Shown here: positions 48,293-59,539 of the stretch, one piece after another
Position numbering within the stretch: the first letter of the stretch is position 1
Layout: each line of letters begins with the position of its first letter
Source: Kangiella sp.
GTDB taxonomy: Bacteria; Pseudomonadota; Gammaproteobacteria; Enterobacterales; Kangiellaceae
Direction of reading: 5' to 3'
NCBI RefSeq assembly: GCF_014762745.1
Contig: NZ_JABURJ010000119.1
Coordinates: 1-62,987 of the forward strand
DNA length: 62,987 nt
The notes under the pieces: model-generated
What the model saw: only the letters and a program-made list of their open reading frames with translations
The model's database searches: none
What the model was told of the DNA's origin: nothing
Made by a program: the position numbers and the translations under genes

Positions 48293-49429
48293 TTAAGCGT
48301 ACTGTTTCGCTAAAGTCATCCAGGAAGCTTTCTGCTGCTCAAAACGCTTACGAAGCTGCTGATAATTCTCCATCAGAGCTGAATGCTCATAGCTTTCCTT
48401 AAGCTTACACTTCTTCGCTTCCAGCCACTGCTTCTGTGCTTCATACACTTCCGCCAAATGCTGTACCAGCTTTTCATATTCATCATGTAGCATCTGCATC
48501 ACTTCTTCTGCGTTAGGCAAATGAGCAACACGGTCTTTTGCTTTTAACAATAGAGTTTCCGCTTTAGCTTTTTCGATCTTCTCGACCGGCACTTTCTTCA
48601 GGTTAGAAGTAATACCCACCCAGCTTAGTGCTTTAATCCACCATTTTGATGGGTCAAAGTGCCACCAGCGAATACCATTTCGATAATCATACTGAAACTT
48701 ATGGTGATAATTGTGGTAACCTTCACCACCTGTCAACACTGCTAAAACAATATTATCCCGCGCTGAGTTTTCTTCAGTATATGGACGCGAACCCCACATG
48801 TGAGCCAGTGAGTTAATGAAGAAGGTTAAATGGTGCGACCAAACCAGACGTAAAACGCCCGCTACCAACATCATTTCCCAGAATATGCCATAAGCCATGC
48901 CTAACACAGCAGGTACCAGAATGTTTAAACCGATACTCAGCGGCCAGTAATATTTATGCTGGAGCATGACAATTGGATCACGTTGCAGGTCTTTGCAGCG
49001 ATCATACTGCTCGTTGTAACGGCCATTATCACGACGCATCAGGAGCCAGCCGATATGTGAATGCCAGAAGCCTAGGCTTGCTGAATAAGGATCTTTTTCG
49101 TCATGATCAACGTGTTTATGGTGAATACGGTGATCGGAAGACCAGTGCAAGGCGCTGTTCTGCAATGCTAAACAACCGCCAATCGCCAGGATGACACGCA
49201 AAACTGGATGCGCTTCATAAGCTCTGTGCGACCACAAACGGTGGTAGCCCATTGAAATCGAGGTGCTGGAAAATAGCCATAGCCCTATTCCCCAAGCCCA
49301 GCTTGAGAAATGGAAGCCATATTGAATGCCATACCAGGGAACCAAAGTAATAGCAGCTAAAAAGCTTAATCCGAAAAAGATGATGTTTGCCCAGATGGGC
49401 TGTGCGTGTTTTTGGGTGGAATCTGTCAT
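48293..49429 (-). CDS. Membrane acyl-CoA (delta-9-type) fatty-acid desaturase
   Basis: Di-iron desaturase introducing a double bond into acyl chains, adjusting membrane fluidity. Three histidine boxes are intact: HRLWSHRAY, HRIHHKHVDHD and GYHNYHHKF. Four membrane helices flank them (near residues 15-35, 38-58, 150-175, 178-195). From about residue 285 a charged coiled coil (KAKAETLLLKAKDRVAHLP and beyond, to 378) extends the usual family length. AGAGGC lies before the ATG. It is divergent from fabR, with a FabR-type operator 20-41 bases before its start codon, so regulation by FabR is very likely. Confidence 0.93.
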   Translation of the reverse strand: MTDSTQKHAQPIWANIIFFGLSFLAAITLVPWYGIQYGFHFSSWAWGIGLWLFSSTSISMGYHRLWSHRAYEAHPVLRVILAIGGCLALQNSALHWSSDHRIHHKHVDHDEKDPYSASLGFWHSHIGWLLMRRDNGRYNEQYDRCKDLQRDPIVMLQHKYYWPLSIGLNILVPAVLGMAYGIFWEMMLVAGVLRLVWSHHLTFFINSLAHMWGSRPYTEENSARDNIVLAVLTGGEGYHNYHHKFQYDYRNGIRWWHFDPSKWWIKALSWVGITSNLKKVPVEKIEKAKAETLLLKAKDRVAHLPNAEEVMQMLHDEYEKLVQHLAEVYEAQKQWLEAKKCKLKESYEHSALMENYQQLRKRFEQQKASWMTLAKQYA

Positions 49430-49449
49430 GAAGTGCCTCTAACTTAAAA

Positions 49450-49471
49450 TTAGCGTACACTTGTACGCTAA
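49450..49471. promoter_or_regulatory. FabR-type operator upstream of the desaturase
   Basis: TTAGCGTAC and GTACGCTAA are perfect reverse complements around ACTT, giving a 22-base palindrome. It contains AGCGTACA, the known FabR/DesT-type half-site. It lies just upstream of the desaturase start. Confidence 0.75.
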
Positions 49472-49513
49472 ATCTTTGGCTAGTATAACCATCGAATATG
49501 ACAATTGCAATCC

Positions 49514-49531
49514 AGCGTACACCTGTACTCT
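49514..49531. promoter_or_regulatory. Second FabR-type operator, upstream of fabR
   Basis: AGCGTACACCTGTACTCT shares AGCGTACAC-TGTAC with the palindrome at 49450-49471 but has a less perfect right arm. It lies 46 bases before the fabR ATG, suggesting autoregulation with lower affinity. Confidence 0.65.
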
Positions 49532-49577
49532 TAAGCCATTGTTTTCTATACTGGCAGAAACTACAGAGGAGAACAGC

Positions 49578-50186
49578 ATGGCCGGAGCGCGTGCTTTACA
49601 GAAAGAAAAGACCCGTCAGGCCATTATTGATGCGGCTTTAATGCATTTATCCGCCGAACACAGCTTTGCCAGCATGAGCTTACGCGAAGTGGCCCGTGAA
49701 GCAGGCATTGCTCCCACTTCTTTCTATCGACATTTCAATGACATGGAAGAACTTGGTCTGACTTTGGTTGATGAATCGGGCCTGACCTTGCGCGAGTTGA
49801 TGCGCAAAGCCCGTCAGCGTATTGAGAAGAATGGCAGCGTCATCAATACCTCGGTAGAAACCTTTATGGAGTTCGTTGAACGAAACCCGAATATATTCCG
49901 CCTGTTGCTACGAGAACGCAGCGGAACCTCGGTGAAATTTCGTGAAGCGGTAGCTCGCGAGATTAATCACTTCAAAGATGAGCTGACCGAATATTTAATG
50001 GCAGAGTCAGATTACTCGCACGAATACGCTTATACCCTTGCTGAAGGCCTGGTAACCCTGGTGTTCAATGCCGGTGCGGAAGCTCTGGACTTAAACCCCA
50101 TTGAGCGAGAAAAGCTCAAGGAAAGAACAATTCTACAACTGCGCTTTATCACGTTTGGCGCAGCAGCAGCCAAAGAAAAAGCCTGA
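49578..50186 (+). CDS. fabR: TetR-family regulator FabR
   Basis: Repressor of unsaturated fatty-acid genes that senses the acyl pool. I chose ATG 49578 because GAGGAG lies 5-6 bases upstream and the protein then starts like Fab[20 protein letters not shown]. The helix-turn-helix is [41 protein letters not shown] and [16 protein letters not shown] are typical FabR. The 202 residues match the family. A longer reading from 49461 runs through both operators and is rejected. It is divergent from the desaturase. A weak stem AGCCTG/CAGGCT overlaps its stop (50180-50205). Confidence 0.93.
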   Translation: MAGARALQKEKTRQAIIDAALMHLSAEHSFASMSLREVAREAGIAPTSFYRHFNDMEELGLTLVDESGLTLRELMRKARQRIEKNGSVINTSVETFMEFVERNPNIFRLLLRERSGTSVKFREAVAREINHFKDELTEYLMAESDYSHEYAYTLAEGLVTLVFNAGAEALDLNPIEREKLKERTILQLRFITFGAAAAKEKA

Positions 50187-50226
50187 CAGATTTCTCCGCC
50201 AGGCTTTGTTGTAACTCAATGACTGA

Positions 50227-51234
50227 TTAAGCAAAAAACGCTTTCACCTGCTCTTCGATATAATCCACATCCGCATCACTGATATTTAAATGCATGACCC
50301 AGCGCATGGTTTCTGCTGGAATGATGGTAATGCCTTTGCCATTTAAGAATTTGGCTAAGGCCTCAGCGGTATCCATTGTCGTTTTTACAAACAGCATATT
50401 GGTTTGTACCAAATCCTGATTGATCGAAAGCTTATCAATGTCCTGTAACCGTTGTGCTAACTGCTTGGCATGGCGATGATCTTCGGCTAAGCGCTTAACG
50501 TTATTCTCTAAGGCATAAATGCCAGCTGCCGCCAGAATACCAGCCTGCCGCATGCCGCCGCCTACCATCTTACGCCAGCGTCTTGCCCATTTAATAAGCT
50601 CTTTACTGCCACATAAAACTGAACCAACTGGCGCGCCCAGCCCTTTGGATAAACAAATTGAAACTGAGTCTGCATATTGTGTCAGCTCGCTCAGCTCGCA
50701 CCCCAGCTCAGTAATGGCATTAAAAGCACGCGCTCCATCAAGATGCACCGACAAGTTTTTCGATTTGGCAAACTCATAGGCAGACTTCATATATTCAAGG
50801 CTAATGACCTTGCCATTATGCGTATTTTCCAGGCACAGTAACTTACTACGCGCAAAATGATAATCATCCTTTTTAATCACCGCCGCAATCTTGGCAAAAT
50901 CCAAAGTACCATCAGGCTCAACAGCAATTGGTTGCGGCACCACGCTGCCTAAAACAGGCGCCCCACCCGCTTCATACAGATAGGTATGATATCCTTGGCC
51001 AACGATATACTCCTCCCCGCGCTGGCAATGCGCCATTAGCGCCACCAGATTCGACATGGTTCCTGACGGTACAAACAAAGCCGCTTCCTTACCCGCCATC
51101 TCCGCCATCATAGCTTCCAAACGGTTCACCGTCGGATCATCATGAAACACATCATCACCCACCGCCGCCGTCGACATAGCACGACGCATCTCCTCAGACG
51201 GCACAGTCACCGTATCACTTCGTAAATCAATCAT
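50227..51234 (-). CDS. ltaE: Low-specificity L-threonine aldolase
   Basis: PLP enzyme cleaving threonine and allo-threonine to glycine and acetaldehyde. The 335 residues show MIDLRSDTVTVPSEEMRRAM, GDDVFHDDPTVNRLE, AALFVPSGTMSNLVALM, VHLDGARAFNA (PLP-binding Asp) and ICLSKGLGAPVGSVL (PLP lysine), all canonical. The region before the ATG has only weak ribosome-site character. It converges on fabR and is separated from the di-iron protein gene by a terminator. It contributes to the amino-acid catabolic set of the window. Confidence 0.95.
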   Translation of the reverse strand: MIDLRSDTVTVPSEEMRRAMSTAAVGDDVFHDDPTVNRLEAMMAEMAGKEAALFVPSGTMSNLVALMAHCQRGEEYIVGQGYHTYLYEAGGAPVLGSVVPQPIAVEPDGTLDFAKIAAVIKKDDYHFARSKLLCLENTHNGKVISLEYMKSAYEFAKSKNLSVHLDGARAFNAITELGCELSELTQYADSVSICLSKGLGAPVGSVLCGSKELIKWARRWRKMVGGGMRQAGILAAAGIYALENNVKRLAEDHRHAKQLAQRLQDIDKLSINQDLVQTNMLFVKTTMDTAEALAKFLNGKGITIIPAETMRWVMHLNISDADVDYIEEQVKAFFA

Positions 51235-51296
51235 GGGAATATTATGTTTAGTTAAGATTCATTCATTGTAGATAAATAGTTTTTCCAAGCAACAAA

Positions 51297-51316
51297 AAAG
51301 GCGCCCGCAGGCGCCA
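51297..51316 (-). terminator. Terminator downstream of the ODP-type gene
   Basis: On the minus strand GGCGCC-TGCG-GGCGCC is followed by TTTTTTG. It separates the di-iron protein gene from ltaE. Confidence 0.8.
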
Positions 51317-51349
51317 ATCACTCTCAAGTTCAAATCCCAAAGCTAGCCG

Positions 51350-52162
51350 TTAAGCTACCTCCTGTTTATCCATACGAACGCTGTAATCTCTTTGAGTAAA
51401 TAGATCCAAGCCACATTCCAGCTTTGAAATCCAGTCTAAAAACTGGCGTACGCTGAGTTCTCCTTTAAAGGGCGAACCGTGCTGCGGCACAATCATGTCT
51501 ACGTCTAAATCTGCAACCATATTAGCCCACAGGCGACAGGCTTTATTGGCAACCATATAACGCTGGTGAAAACCTTTCATGTATTTTGTGTGCTCTGCAA
51601 AATCTTGAACGCCACTGAAGTCATCATCATCAACAATAGAAGCGCCCATGTCACCGGAGAATAAAATCTTGCTAACGGGGTCATAGACCTGAAAATTACC
51701 GACTGAGTGCAGAAAGTGGGCAGGGACCGCGTATAACAAATTATCGCCTAAGCGTATCGCTCCACCCTCGTCTTCCAGGCCAATGATCCGTTTTGAAAGC
51801 TCCGTTTCATTAACCTGATTATAAAATGATGAGGCAAAGTGTGGTAAAAATCGTTCCCACAATCTGGAGCAGATGACTTTTGCTGGCGTTTGCATCATCC
51901 AGCGGCCAATCGAGGCAATAATATCTGGGTCTTGATGTGACGCGATTATGTAGTTTAATTGATGAGTTGGCGACAGCTTTTCAATTTCAAGCTTTAACTT
52001 GGCATAAGTCAGGTCGCCACCGGGATCGAGCAAGGCAGTTTTATCGCCATCAATGATCAGGAACTGATTGGCCTGTACTGCTTCACCAGTGACCAGATTA
52101 TTGAAGGCATAACATTTATGATGCCCGTCGTTATATAACTCAATTGCCTTACTCTTGAACAT
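51350..52162 (-). CDS. Metallo-beta-lactamase-fold di-iron protein (ODP/flavodiiron-like)
   Basis: A 270-residue stand-alone metallo-beta-lactamase domain of the oxygen-binding di-iron (ODP) type. Candidate metal ligands are H76-x-D78-x-D80 in SHQDPDI, H149 or H152, D171 in FSGDMGAS, and H228 in VPQHGSPF. No flavodoxin domain follows, unlike flavodiiron proteins, so it likely senses or binds oxygen or iron rather than reducing O2 with FMN. I chose ATG 52162: the domain begins there and AGGG lies about 9 bases upstream; the longer reading to 52306 adds a basic unrelated stretch. It is divergent from umuD. In other bacteria such proteins work with chemotaxis or GGDEF proteins, but no partner is adjacent. 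Confidence 0.85.
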   Translation of the reverse strand: MFKSKAIELYNDGHHKCYAFNNLVTGEAVQANQFLIIDGDKTALLDPGGDLTYAKLKLEIEKLSPTHQLNYIIASHQDPDIIASIGRWMMQTPAKVICSRLWERFLPHFASSFYNQVNETELSKRIIGLEDEGGAIRLGDNLLYAVPAHFLHSVGNFQVYDPVSKILFSGDMGASIVDDDDFSGVQDFAEHTKYMKGFHQRYMVANKACRLWANMVADLDVDMIVPQHGSPFKGELSVRQFLDWISKLECGLDLFTQRDYSVRMDKQEVA

Positions 52163-52381
52163 GATATCAACCCTGTTGCTGCCCGATTTTTTAAGTGGGT
52201 TCAATATAATCGAGGGAGGTTTTTGCGGCTTGATCCAGATCAAGCTCATGATAACTAAGGCAATCTTTTGTATGAATTTTGCACGGCGATTAGCGGCTGA
52301 CGACACTTGGCCAGATATGCTAATCTAACCCAGTTAAATGAAGTATTTTCAGCATGATCATTATCAACCTTGCGAGTCACT

Positions 52382-52804
52382 ATGAGCAAAGTTTCCATTC
52401 TTAAACCCAGTGGTCAGTATTCAGACATTCCTTTATATTCCGGCAAGATTTCTGCTGGCTTCCCGGGGGTTGTTGATGAGCACATGGAAGATACACTCAG
52501 CCTTGATCAGTTATTGATTCAAAACCCAGCAACGACCTTTTTTGCCAAGGTTGAAGGAGACTCCATGATAGGAGCTGGAATTTTTCAAAATGACGTATTG
52601 ATTGTTGATCGCTCTTTGACTGCCAAGGATAAAGATGTGGTCGTGGCCATGCTGGATAATGAATTTACAGTAAAACGACTGCGGACCAGCGGACCTTTGC
52701 GTCTGCAAGCTGAAAACCCAGCTTATAAAGACATTCCCATCACTGGCGAAAGTGAGCTGGTGATCTGGGGCGTGGTCACAGGCTTGGCGAGGAGCTTGCG
52801 CTAA
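52382..52804 (+). CDS. umuD: UmuD-like S24 peptidase, polymerase V accessory subunit
   Basis: Self-cleaving regulator and subunit of translesion polymerase V. From ATG 52382 the 140 residues align with UmuD: cleavage site in SAGFPG between A25 and G26 (Cys-Gly in E. coli), catalytic Ser61 in GDSMIGAGI, and Lys98 in FTVKRL, each one residue later than in E. coli. A TTG four codons upstream is less likely. umuC overlaps the stop by one base. No canonical CTG-N10-CAG LexA box was seen in the 220 bases upstream, which is unusual for this operon. Confidence 0.94.
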   Translation: MSKVSILKPSGQYSDIPLYSGKISAGFPGVVDEHMEDTLSLDQLLIQNPATTFFAKVEGDSMIGAGIFQNDVLIVDRSLTAKDKDVVVAMLDNEFTVKRLRTSGPLRLQAENPAYKDIPITGESELVIWGVVTGLARSLR

Positions 52805-54072
52805 TGGATAAACCTCAGGCGACTTACGCGTTATGCGACGTTAACAGCTTCTATGTATCCTGCGAGCGCATGTTCCGGCCTGACCTCTATGGCAAACCAG
52901 TTATTGTTCTTAGTAATAATGATGGCTGTATCATAGCTTTGTCCGATGAAGCCAAAGCACTCGGCATTCCCATGGCATCACCCTACCACGAAGCACGCTC
53001 CATTATTCAGAAACACAAAGTCACCTGCTTTTCTTCCAACTACGGCCTATACGGCGATATCTCCAAACGCTTCAACTGGTTACTGGAACAACATTGTGAT
53101 CAGGTTGCTTCCTATTCGGTTGATGAGTCATTCATGCGCTTTGAGGGTTTTGATGATGAATTAACACAGCGGGCACAAGTCATACGCTCGGAACTGTGGC
53201 GCTGCTTATCATTGCCAGTATGTATTGGCCTGGGCCCGACCAAAACACTGGCCAAGGTCGCTAACCATTTTGCCAAGAAACATAAAACCACAACGCACGG
53301 CGTCGTAGACTTGTCCATTCCCAAAGTTCGAGAATGGGCATTAAAACAAATTGCCGTTCCTAAAATTTGGGGCATTGGCAGGCAGTTATCGAAAAAGCTA
53401 ATCTTGCAGGGAATCCACACCGCCTGGGACTTGCATAATGCTGACTATAAAACATTACAGCGACTGTTTTCAGTTAATATGGAACGCACCATTTTAGAAT
53501 TACGCGGTCAGCCCTGTCTGAAATTTTCCGAGCTACCCGAACCTAAAAAGTCGATTTTGAATTCACGTTCTTTTGGCAAACCACTCAACACCTATTCTGA
53601 TTTGAAAGAAGCTATAGCACACCACACCAGCCGTTGCTGCGAAAAACTACGCAACCAATCGTCACTGGCTTCATCCATCACCGTATTTCTTTACGGGCAA
53701 CGCAAAGAACAGGTTTACCACAATCGACCAAGCGTCACTCTTCAGCTGCCTGAGCCAACAGACGATACCAGCATTTTTCTGCAAGCCGTTGAGCAAGGAT
53801 TAAGACATATTGTGAAAACAGGTGAGTCTTATAAAAAAGCTGGAGTTATGCTTAATGGCATTGTCGATAGCCATGGCTACCAACCCGATATTTTTGAAGC
53901 CGTACCGCAACGACCAGAGCTAATGCAAAGCCTCGACAAGATTAATCGACGCTATGGACAGGATACGGTTAAGTTCGGCAGTCTGGGCTTTGCTAAGAAC
54001 TGGGCCATGCGCGCCAATTCCTGTTCCCCCCACTACACCTCACGCTGGCAGGATATATTAAAAGTCAGTTAA
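52804..54072 (+). CDS. umuC: UmuC, Y-family DNA polymerase V catalytic subunit
   Basis: Error-prone lesion-bypass polymerase. The 422 residues match UmuC: ALCDVNSFYVSCERMFRPDL with the first catalytic aspartate, VIVLSNNDGCIIALSDEAKA, SYSVDESFMRFEGFD with the SxDE catalytic pair, VCIGLGPTKTLAKVANHFAK, and the UmuC-specific SFGKPLNTYSDLKEAIAHH. The ATG overlaps the umuD stop (TAATG). The short C-terminal region is present and it appears full length. A terminator follows. Confidence 0.96.
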   Translation: MDKPQATYALCDVNSFYVSCERMFRPDLYGKPVIVLSNNDGCIIALSDEAKALGIPMASPYHEARSIIQKHKVTCFSSNYGLYGDISKRFNWLLEQHCDQVASYSVDESFMRFEGFDDELTQRAQVIRSELWRCLSLPVCIGLGPTKTLAKVANHFAKKHKTTTHGVVDLSIPKVREWALKQIAVPKIWGIGRQLSKKLILQGIHTAWDLHNADYKTLQRLFSVNMERTILELRGQPCLKFSELPEPKKSILNSRSFGKPLNTYSDLKEAIAHHTSRCCEKLRNQSSLASSITVFLYGQRKEQVYHNRPSVTLQLPEPTDDTSIFLQAVEQGLRHIVKTGESYKKAGVMLNGIVDSHGYQPDIFEAVPQRPELMQSLDKINRRYGQDTVKFGSLGFAKNWAMRANSCSPHYTSRWQDILKVS

Positions 54073-54094
54073 CCTACTTATTGCAGTCATAAAA

Positions 54095-54115
54095 AAGGCG
54101 CCGATTGGCGCCTTT
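54095..54115. terminator. Bidirectional terminator between umuC and icd
   Basis: AGGCGCC-GATT-GGCGCCT, with AAAAA left and TTCG right. Read on the minus strand it is followed by TTTTTT and suits the converging icd gene best. Confidence 0.85.
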
Positions 54116-54136
54116 CGTTTACTTGAGGTGAGATAA

Positions 54137-56386
<2,250 letters not shown>

Positions 56387-56619
56387 TCAAGAGCTAGCAC
56401 GTGATGAATGGAAGTCCTGAGTGTTAAAAATTGAACACCCTAACTGTTGGTGGCGCAAATTATACGCGAAAATTTCATTGCCTGCATGTAGTGTGGGCAA
56501 ACTTAACATTCAATTACTGATATTGGTCAATAGAATGGTTACAATCGCTTGAGACTCAAGTGCAACTTATTAGCAGCCCCAACACTCTGCACAAAATTCA
56601 ATCAACCCAAACTCACATT

Positions 56620-57231
56620 ATGAGCAAACTGGTACTTTTCAACAAACCGTTCAATACGCTGTGCCAATTCACCGGTGAAACAGGCGACGATACACTGGCC
56701 AACTATGTGGATATTCCCAATGTCTACCCCGCTGGCAGGCTCGATAAGGATTCCGAGGGCTTAATGCTACTGACCGACGATGGACAGCTACAGAACCAGA
56801 TTGCCAGCCCTAAACACAAAATGGAGAAAACCTACTGGGTACAGGTTGAGGGTGACCCGGAAGATGGTGACCTTGAACCATTAAGACAGGGAGTGCAAAT
56901 ACAAAACTACCGAGCCAGACCAGCAAAAGTGCGGTTACTGGAGACGCCTGATGTCTGGCCAAGAAACCCACCCATCCGAGAGCGTAAAAACATTCCGACG
57001 TCATGGCTGGAGATCATCATCAGTGAAGGCAAGAACCGACAAGTGCGCCGAATGACAGCGGCAATCGGTTATCCAACTTTGCGCCTGATTCGAACCCAGA
57101 TTGGCCCCTGGAAGCTGGGTGAGCTGGAAGTTGGTCACTACTCAGTTCAGGAAGTAGCGACAGCTGAACCCAGATCCAGTCGCGCGAGCAAGCGCCCCCA
57201 ATCAAAAAGGTTTAGCCCACGCCATAAATAA
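56620..57231 (+). CDS. rluE: 23S rRNA pseudouridine synthase RluE
   Basis: Makes a pseudouridine in 23S rRNA (position 2457 in E. coli). The RsuA-family core is clear: LVLFNKPFNTLCQFT, YPAGRLDKDSEGLMLLTDDG with the catalytic Asp in GRLDKDS, KTYWVQVEGDP, WPRNPPIRERKNIPTSWLEI and EGKNRQVRRMTAAIGYPTLR, which are RluE-like. The C-terminus is a short Arg/Ser-rich tail. The start is uncertain: ATG 56620 gives a compact protein but has no good ribosome site; GTG 56560 would add 20 residues, somewhat like the longer E. coli N-terminus. First gene of the rluE-nudJ-mnmA-hflD cluster. Confidence 0.92.
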   Translation: MSKLVLFNKPFNTLCQFTGETGDDTLANYVDIPNVYPAGRLDKDSEGLMLLTDDGQLQNQIASPKHKMEKTYWVQVEGDPEDGDLEPLRQGVQIQNYRARPAKVRLLETPDVWPRNPPIRERKNIPTSWLEIIISEGKNRQVRRMTAAIGYPTLRLIRTQIGPWKLGELEVGHYSVQEVATAEPRSSRASKRPQSKRFSPRHK

Positions 57232-57275
57232 GCTAAAATACGCACTCATTTCAATCCTGTATTTAATAGGCTTGC

Positions 57276-57779
57276 ATGCTACCCGTACATGTCACCGTTG
57301 CAGCAGTAATCGAACATAACAACCGCTTTCTGATGGTCGAAGAGCGCACTTCTCAGGGTGAGATTGTCTTTAACCAGCCTGCAGGACACCTGGAGTCGGA
57401 TGAGACCCTGGTTGAAGCGGTTATTCGAGAAGTTAAAGAAGAAACTGGCTTAATATTCAGGCCAACGGAGCTGGTGGGCACCTATACCCTGAATCCTGCG
57501 TCGAATAACCAATACTATCAACGCTTCTGCTTTACCGGCACTTTTGAGCAACCTTTTCAGTTGTCCCCAGAGGATAGTGATATCATCGCCGCCCACTGGA
57601 TGACAATAGATGAAATTTTAGACATAGTGCCGCAGCACAGAACTGGACTGATAGTGCAATGCCTAAAGGATTATTTAAAAGGTCAACGCTATGCGCTTGA
57701 CTCACTCTTATGCAGTCAGGATGAATTGTCACTACAAAGAGAAGGCATCAACTTTTTAAAACAGATAGTAACCAAGTAA
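57276..57779 (+). CDS. nudJ: Nudix hydrolase NudJ (thiamine/nucleotide phosphatase)
   Basis: Nudix-fold phosphatase; E. coli NudJ acts on thiamine pyrimidine pyrophosphate and nucleoside tri- and diphosphates. The 167 residues show [20 protein letters not shown] and an intact Nudix box from [17 protein letters not shown] through KEETGL (about residues 37-59), then [15 protein letters not shown]. The C-terminal region is longer than E. coli NudJ. mnmA starts 7 bases after its stop, and the order nudJ-mnmA is conserved in the class. Confidence 0.92.
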   Translation: MLPVHVTVAAVIEHNNRFLMVEERTSQGEIVFNQPAGHLESDETLVEAVIREVKEETGLIFRPTELVGTYTLNPASNNQYYQRFCFTGTFEQPFQLSPEDSDIIAAHWMTIDEILDIVPQHRTGLIVQCLKDYLKGQRYALDSLLCSQDELSLQREGINFLKQIVTK

Positions 57780-57786
57780 CTTTAGA

Positions 57787-58890
57787 ATGACTGAAAAAGT
57801 ACCCGAAAATACTCACGTTATCGTTGGCATGTCCGGCGGTGTTGACTCTTCCGTTTCCGCTTACCTCCTCAAAGAACAGGGCTATCAAGTAGAAGGTCTG
57901 TTTATGAAAAACTGGGAGGAAGATGATACCGATGAATATTGCTCAGCAGCTGAGGATTTAGCCGATGCCCAGGCGGTGTGCGACAAACTTGGCATCAAGT
58001 TACGAACGGTCAACTTTGCCGCAGAATATTGGGATCGGGTTTTCGAATACTTCCTTGAGGAATACAAAGCTGGGCGTACTCCCAATCCCGATATCATGTG
58101 TAATAAAGAAATTAAATTTAAAGCATTTCTGGATTACGCGCAGTTGCTGGGTGCTGATTATATCGCAACTGGGCATTATGTTCGTCGCGGTGAAGCTGAT
58201 AGCAAAGCGACATTATTAAGAGGACTTGATCGCAACAAAGATCAGTCTTACTTTCTGTATGCAGTTAGCCATGACAAGATTGCTAAAACATTATTTCCGG
58301 TTGGCGAAATAGAAAAGCCCGAAGTTAGAAAAATTGCAGAAGAACAAGGGTTGGTCACCGCTAAGAAAAAAGACAGTACCGGAATCTGCTTCATCGGTGA
58401 ACGGAAATTCACTGACTTTTTACAGCAGTATCTGCCAGCTCAACCCGGTAATATCGAAACCCCGGAAGGAGAAGTCATTGGCAAGCACAATGGACTCATG
58501 TATCACACACTTGGCCAAAGAAAAGGCTTAGGTATCGGTGGTAGACAGGATGCATCAGAAGAACCCTGGTTTACTCTGGACAAAGATCTTGAGCGCAACG
58601 TATTAATTGTTGGACAGGGACATGAACATCCATTATTAATGAGTCACAGTCTGGTCGCTGACAAACTGGACTGGGTTGCTGGTGAAGCTCCGTCCGATAA
58701 TTTCAGATGTACAGCAAAAACTCGCTACCGCCAGGATGATGTTGCCTGTACAGTGAAGCGCTTGAATGACTCTAACTGGCTGGTAGAATTTGACGACAAA
58801 CAAAGGGCTGTAACCCCAGGACAATCAGTAGTCTTCTATCAGGATGACGTCTGCCTGGGCGGTGGGATAATCAAAGAAATAAGACGATAA
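57787..58890 (+). CDS. mnmA: tRNA-specific 2-thiouridylase MnmA
   Basis: Adds the 2-thio group to wobble uridine 34 of tRNA-Lys, -Glu and -Gln. The 367 residues show the PP-loop [16 protein letters not shown], the first catalytic cysteine in [12 protein letters not shown] (about 104), the second in [10 protein letters not shown] (about 200), and HYVRRGE and [17 protein letters not shown]. It lies between nudJ and hflD with 7 and 1 bases of spacing, an operon typical of Gammaproteobacteria. Confidence 0.97.
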   Translation: MTEKVPENTHVIVGMSGGVDSSVSAYLLKEQGYQVEGLFMKNWEEDDTDEYCSAAEDLADAQAVCDKLGIKLRTVNFAAEYWDRVFEYFLEEYKAGRTPNPDIMCNKEIKFKAFLDYAQLLGADYIATGHYVRRGEADSKATLLRGLDRNKDQSYFLYAVSHDKIAKTLFPVGEIEKPEVRKIAEEQGLVTAKKKDSTGICFIGERKFTDFLQQYLPAQPGNIETPEGEVIGKHNGLMYHTLGQRKGLGIGGRQDASEEPWFTLDKDLERNVLIVGQGHEHPLLMSHSLVADKLDWVAGEAPSDNFRCTAKTRYRQDDVACTVKRLNDSNWLVEFDDKQRAVTPGQSVVFYQDDVCLGGGIIKEIRR

Positions 58891-58891
58891 T

Positions 58892-59506
58892 ATGAACCAA
58901 ACCAACTATCCGAATATTGTTTTAGCTCTGGCAGGAATTTGTCAGGCATTAGAATGTGTGCGCACTATTGCCAGAACAGGCGAAGCAGATCCGACTGATG
59001 TAGAGATCATGCTTGAAAGTGTTTTAAAAACTGAAGCTGAAAAAGCTGAGGATATTTATAAAAATCATAAGTACTTACATACGGGGTTTAAAGTACTGGT
59101 AGAGCAATTGTCAGGCAGTAAAACTGACGCAGATTTTGGCCGGTATTTAGTGGGTGTGTTGAATCTGGCCAAGCGCTTTTTGTCGGACACTAAAATGAAG
59201 GAAGTCATGGCATCAAGAGTCAAACAGGCTAACCGTCTGCATGAATATCATGAAGGGATAAACCATGATTTGATTGAACAGTTAGCGAATATCTACAAGG
59301 ATACGATCTCTACCTACTCCGCAAAAATCCAGGTCACAGGCAATGGTCGCTACCTTGAACAAGCAGCCAACCAGGCAAAAATACGTGCCCTATTATTGGC
59401 AGCGATTCGCAGCGCAGTGCTCTGGGAGCAAGTTGGTGGGAAAAAACGCCAGTTTCTTTTTAGTAAAAACAAAATCCTAGAAACAGCGAAAGCCTACTTA
59501 GCATAA
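58892..59506 (+). CDS. hflD: HflD family protein
   Basis: Peripheral membrane protein; in E. coli it affects lysogeny decision of lambda by binding CII, but its general role is unclear. The 204 helical residues include NIVLALAGICQALECVRTIA, DFGRYLVGVLNLAKRFLSD and ARIRALLLAAIRSAVLWEQVGG-like sequence at about 165-185. It starts one base after mnmA. The stop codon lies within the terminator hairpin. purB, its usual next gene, is not here. Confidence 0.94.
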   Translation: MNQTNYPNIVLALAGICQALECVRTIARTGEADPTDVEIMLESVLKTEAEKAEDIYKNHKYLHTGFKVLVEQLSGSKTDADFGRYLVGVLNLAKRFLSDTKMKEVMASRVKQANRLHEYHEGINHDLIEQLANIYKDTISTYSAKIQVTGNGRYLEQAANQAKIRALLLAAIRSAVLWEQVGGKKRQFLFSKNKILETAKAYLA

Positions 59507-59518
59507 GTAGGCTTTTTT
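59491..59518 (+). terminator. Terminator overlapping the hflD stop codon
   Basis: AGCCTACTTA and TAAGTAGGCT form a 10-bp stem with a 3-base loop (GCA), followed by TTTTT. The hflD stop codon TAA is the first half of the right arm, so ribosomes reaching the stop would cover the hairpin. Confidence 0.9.
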
Positions 59519-59539
59519 AACTAACTAATATATTCCACT

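Noticed and set aside
49461-49577. N-terminal extension of FabR
   Set aside because: It crosses both FabR operators, and a good ribosome site precedes ATG 49578, where homology begins.
52307-52381. LexA box from CTG...CAG words just upstream of umuD
   Set aside because: The closest pair (near 52298-52315) has a 12-base spacer instead of 10 and lacks the AT-rich centre.
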